This document shows, one piece after another, positions 6,185 through 8,470 of a stretch of DNA of 8,470 nt. This DNA is from Burkholderiaceae bacterium. Its GTDB lineage: Bacteria > Pseudomonadota > Gammaproteobacteria > Burkholderiales > Burkholderiaceae_C. Location of the stretch: contig JALQVJ010000394.1 in NCBI GenBank assembly GCA_023260355.1, positions 1-8,470 on the forward strand. Reading direction: 5' to 3'. Under the pieces are notes generated by a model, which made no database searches, was not told the DNA's origin, and saw nothing but the letters and a program-made list of their open reading frames with translations. Made by a program: the position numbers and the translations under genes. Positions within the stretch are counted from its first letter, which is position 1. Every line of letters starts with the position of its first letter.

Positions 6185-7042
6185 TCAACCTTTGACAGAA
6201 CCGGACATCAGTCCGCGCACGAAATACTTACCAGACAGGATGTACACCACCAGCGTCGGCAACGCAGCGATGAACGCACCAGCAAAGTGGACGTTGTACT
6301 CCTTGACGCCAGTCGAACTGCTCACCAAGTTGTTAAGCGCCACGGTCAAGGGGTAGGACGAGTAATCACTGAACGAAGCACCAAACAAGAAATCGTTCCA
6401 AATATTGGTGAATTGCCAAATGACGTTCACCACGATGATGGGCAGACTGTTGGGCAACATCAAGCGCCAAAACAGAACAAAAAATCCTGCGCCATCCATG
6501 CGCGCTGACTTCACCAACTCCTGGGGGAAGGCTGCATAGAAGTTGCGGAAAAACAATGTGCCGAACCCGATGCCATACACGGTGTGAACCAAAATCAAAC
6601 CTTTGACAGTGCCGGCCAAGCCCAACTCACCCAAAAGGCGAGCCATTGGAATCAATACGATCTGAAACGGAATAAATACTGAAAACAGCAACAACCCGAA
6701 TATCAGTGTCGCACCGCGAACCTTGAACTGGGTCAGAACGTACCCGTTCAAAGCGCCAATCGCGGTGGACAAGATGACCGCTGGAATGACCATCAAGAAC
6801 GAATTCAAGAAGTACGGTTTCAACCCAGTTGGCTGAACACCAATCTGCGCTTTGCTCCACGCTTGCAGCCAGGGCTCAATCGTTGGCGCCAGCGGAAGGC
6901 TGACCAAATTGCCACCGCGAATTTCATCGAGTGGTTTGATCGAATTGACGAGCATCACGTACACCGGCGTCAGAAACACCAACGCCAGCAGGATCAAGAC
7001 CACGTAGAGCAGCGCACGCTGCGGGGTGAACACGGCTTTCAT
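6185..7042 (-). CDS. gtsC: Carbohydrate ABC transporter permease, MalG/GtsC type
   Basis: A 285-residue inner-membrane permease of the CUT1 class with about six membrane helices, roughly at 11-32, 81-103, 113-134, 145-166, 200-218 and 251-271. Seen: the cytoplasmic EAA loop ELVKSARMDGAGFF (175-188) followed by LP at 196-197, which docks on the ATPase. The segment GLKPYFLNS (73-81), PFQIVLIPMARLLG (125-138) and the tail GKYFVRGL (271-278) match what I recall of Pseudomonas GtsC, the glucose importer subunit. The start overlaps the upstream permease by four bases (ATGA), with AAAGGGG (plus 7048-7054) 5 bases before ATG. Substrate assignment to a glucose-like hexose is by family resemblance only. 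Confidence 0.88.
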   Translation of the reverse strand: MKAVFTPQRALLYVVLILLALVFLTPVYVMLVNSIKPLDEIRGGNLVSLPLAPTIEPWLQAWSKAQIGVQPTGLKPYFLNSFLMVIPAVILSTAIGALNGYVLTQFKVRGATLIFGLLLFSVFIPFQIVLIPMARLLGELGLAGTVKGLILVHTVYGIGFGTLFFRNFYAAFPQELVKSARMDGAGFFVLFWRLMLPNSLPIIVVNVIWQFTNIWNDFLFGASFSDYSSYPLTVALNNLVSSSTGVKEYNVHFAGAFIAALPTLVVYILSGKYFVRGLMSGSVKG

Positions 7043-7920
7043 GGCTGCCCCTTTCCAGCGCGCATTTCACTGCGGATGTAGGGCACCACGACGATTGCAA
7101 TCGCCAGCAACATGATCACTGCGCTGGCGGCGCCGACCGCCATTTCGTTGCGCGTGAAGGTGTACTGGTACATGAACACAGAGGGTAGCCACGTGTCACG
7201 ACCAGGACCACCGCCAGTCAGCGCGATGACGAGGTCATAACTCTTGATCGCCATGTGGGCCAAAATCACAAACGAACTGATGAAGCTGGGCCCCAATTGC
7301 GGAATGATGATCCGCCAATAAATGCGCCAACTTTTCGCGCCATCTACCCTCGCAGCATTCAAGACTTCGTTATCGATGCCTCTCAAGCCGGCCAGAAATA
7401 GCGCCATCACAAATCCAGAAGACTGCCACACAGCAGCGATCACCACGGTGTAAATCGCCATCTCACCGTCTTTAATCCAATCAAAAACAAAATCATTGAA
7501 GCCCAAACTGCGCACTGTGCGCTCGAGGCCAATGCTTGGATCAAGCAGCCACTTCCATGCCGTGCCGGTCACGATGAAAGACAGAGCCATGGGGTAGAGA
7601 AAAACTGATCGGTAGATGTTTTCTGCGCGAACCTTTTGATCAATCAATATGGCCATCAACATGCCCAGCACCATGCACAACCCAATGTACAAGGCTGCAA
7701 AAATGCCCAGATTGGCAGCAGACAACTTGAATGTCGACAACCGAAATAAACGCTCGTAATTGCTCTTATCACTCAGCTCCATCACCGGCAATATGGTGGA
7801 TGAGGTGAACGAAAGGTAAATCGTAAAAAGAATGAAGCCATACACGCAGGCCCCGACCAGCACAATGCTGGGGGTGAGCACCAACGACGGAAGCCATCTG
7901 TTGTTCATAACCAAACCCAT
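7039..7920 (-). CDS. gtsB: Carbohydrate ABC transporter permease, MalF/GtsB type
   Basis: A 293-residue permease from the ATG at 7920, partner of the MalG-type subunit. Seen: the opening RWLPSLVLTPS (8-18) leading into the first membrane helix, LSFTSSTILP (36-45), YPMALSFIVTGTAWKWLL (109-126), the EAA loop EVLNAARVDGA (185-195) with IPQL at 206-209, and HMAIKSYDLVIALTGGGPG (222-240). These strings resemble Pseudomonas GtsB. The frame stays open to a TTG at 8004, but those 28 extra residues do not look like this family and fall in the region of RNA hairpins. ATG 7920 has GGGGTGG (plus 7926-7932) 5 bases before it; an ATG four codons later (7908) is the alternative. The large gap to the binding-protein gene is discussed under the hairpins. 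Confidence 0.87.
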   Translation of the reverse strand: MGLVMNNRWLPSLVLTPSIVLVGACVYGFILFTIYLSFTSSTILPVMELSDKSNYERLFRLSTFKLSAANLGIFAALYIGLCMVLGMLMAILIDQKVRAENIYRSVFLYPMALSFIVTGTAWKWLLDPSIGLERTVRSLGFNDFVFDWIKDGEMAIYTVVIAAVWQSSGFVMALFLAGLRGIDNEVLNAARVDGAKSWRIYWRIIIPQLGPSFISSFVILAHMAIKSYDLVIALTGGGPGRDTWLPSVFMYQYTFTRNEMAVGAASAVIMLLAIAIVVVPYIRSEMRAGKGQP

Positions 7921-7932
7921 CCTAGCCACCCC

Positions 7933-7962
7933 ACCCAGCGCTTCAAACCATCGCGCTTGGGT
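7933..7962 (-). promoter_or_regulatory. Third leader hairpin, adjoining the gtsB ribosome site
   Basis: On the minus strand ACCC and AGCGC pair with GCGCT and GGGT with one bulged A (plus 7933-7941 with 7953-7962), around an 11-base loop. Its 3' edge directly abuts the GGGGTGG ribosome site at 7926-7932. It could influence initiation of the permease gene or simply end a structured leader. The stem is short and the call is tentative. Confidence 0.4.
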
Positions 7963-7971
7963 TGAGTGAGT

Positions 7972-8001
7972 GGCAATCCAATGCAAGGACTTTGGATTGC
8001 C
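7972..8001 (-). promoter_or_regulatory. Second leader hairpin in the gtsA-gtsB gap
   Basis: A perfect 10-bp inverted repeat pairs GGCAATCCAA (7972-7981) with TTGGATTGCC (7992-8001) around a 10-base loop. No T-run follows on either strand, so it is not an intrinsic terminator by itself. It could block 3' exonuclease decay of the upstream message or act with its neighbours. Confidence 0.6.
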
Positions 8002-8040
8002 CAAATAACAAGGCGGGGAGGAGTTGCCTCCTCCCCGCCT
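8001..8040 (-). terminator. Leaky terminator / attenuator between gtsA and gtsB
   Basis: A perfect 13-bp stem pairs AGGCGGGGAGGAG (8011-8023) with CTCCTCCCCGCCT (8028-8040). In the minus-strand RNA the four-base loop is GCAA, a stable GNRA tetraloop, and the stem is followed by UUGUUAUUU, so the structure is oriented for the transporter transcript. It starts 16 bases after the binding-protein stop. Partial termination here would give more binding protein than permease, as known for other binding-protein-dependent importers. Confidence 0.8.
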
Positions 8041-8056
8041 GTTTGCCTTGCCGAGA

Positions 8057-8470
8057 TTACTCCGCGGCTGTGGCCATCTCTTTGGCCGCCTTGGCGCTGT
8101 CCATCTTGCCGTTGAAGTGCGCTGTGATCACGTCATAGAACGCATTCTTGGTGGATGCAGGAACAGCGTGGCCGTGGGCCATAGAGCCCACCAAAGTGCC
8201 ATTCTTGTTGGCTTCAGCCAAGTCCTTCATGCCCTTCTTACCGCAATCGTCAAAGTCGGTATTAGGGACGTCAGTGCGCGCAGGTACGGAACCCTTCACC
8301 ACGTTGAACGCGCTTTGGAAGCCAGGGTTCATGATGGCAGAGGCCAACTTCATTTGCGCCGCTTGCGCGCCGGAACCAACGCTGAACATACCAAACTGGT
8401 CAGAGTTGAAAGACACCATACCCTGCGTACCGGGCACGCGGAAACACAGGAAGTCTTTGCCAGGGACCTT
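8057..8470 (-). CDS. gtsA: Sugar ABC transporter substrate-binding protein, GtsA-like (C-terminal 137 aa, partial)
   Basis: The last 137 residues of a periplasmic sugar-binding protein (family 1 solute-binding, CUT1); the start and signal peptide lie beyond the right edge. The frame is open to the last base, beginning [17 protein letters not shown], and ends at TAA 8057-8059. Seen: [21 protein letters not shown], counted as residues 59-79 of this fragment, and the later segment SMAHGHAVP, both resembling Pseudomonas GtsA of the glucose/mannose importer. Two cysteines (FLCF and DDCGKK) could form a disulfide in the periplasm. It is the most upstream visible gene of the operon and delivers substrate to the two permeases. 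The operon promoter and any LacI operator must lie to the right of the window. Confidence 0.88.
   Translation of the reverse strand, partial: KVPGKDFLCFRVPGTQGMVSFNSDQFGMFSVGSGAQAAQMKLASAIMNPGFQSAFNVVKGSVPARTDVPNTDFDDCGKKGMKDLAEANKNGTLVGSMAHGHAVPASTKNAFYDVITAHFNGKMDSAKAAKEMATAAE

Noticed and set aside
7921..8004. N-terminal extension of the MalF-type permease from a TTG at 8004
   Set aside because: The 28 extra residues do not resemble the family, the bases form inverted repeats, and ATG 7920 has a ribosome site.
1..8470. CRISPR arrays, tRNA or rRNA genes, insertion-sequence ends, phage genes
   Set aside because: No spaced direct repeats, RNA gene signatures, transposase-like proteins or paired terminal repeats were seen on reading both strands.

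Overview
The window looks like an accessory sugar-uptake and sugar-modification locus from a betaproteobacterium, most likely Burkholderiales of the Comamonadaceae type. That assignment is an inference from moderate-to-high GC content, protein style and operon layout, not from a marker gene. Genes are tightly packed, and no stretch over 300 bases lacks one.

Left arm (1-1408). At the left edge is a possible 3' end of a plus-strand gene, then a plus-oriented terminator-like hairpin. Facing it on the minus strand is a two-gene unit: a Gfo/Idh/MocA oxidoreductase that resembles 1,5-anhydro-D-fructose reductase, followed 5 bases later by the N-terminal quarter of an AGE-family (N-acylglucosamine 2-epimerase/mannose isomerase) protein. 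The AGE reading frame ends exactly at the neighbour's terminator T-run, so it looks like a gene remnant.

Control region (1409-1516). A near-perfect palindrome holds two LacI-family operators whose centres are 42 bp apart, with two -35 boxes back to back in the middle. It drives the reductase leftward and the regulator rightward.

Middle arm (1517-3767, plus strand). A LacI-family repressor overlaps by 20 bases a DUF1479 (YbiU-like) protein that keeps the H-x-D...H metal-site pattern of 2-oxoglutarate/Fe(II) oxygenases. A hairpin at 3780-3809 separates this unit from the convergent transporter operon.

Right arm (8470 down to 3825, minus strand). This is a six-gene operon entering from beyond the right edge: a GtsA-like sugar-binding protein (C-terminal part only), two GtsB/GtsC-like permeases, a MalK/UgpC-type ATPase, a small Dabb-domain protein and an aldose 1-epimerase. 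Adjacent genes are 20 bases apart or less, or overlap by 4 bases. The exception is the gap between binding protein and first permease (about 136 bases), which carries three successive RNA hairpins, the first a terminator-like 13-bp stem with a GCAA loop.

Working together (inference): the importer brings in a glucose-like sugar or derivative, the mutarotase equilibrates its anomers, and the LacI-controlled reductase and oxygenase act on a modified sugar. 1,5-anhydrofructose is the best substrate guess from the reductase family. No kinase or other central catabolic gene is visible. The least described part is the pairing of a DUF1479 oxygenase with an anhydrofructose-reductase-like enzyme across a symmetric LacI switch.
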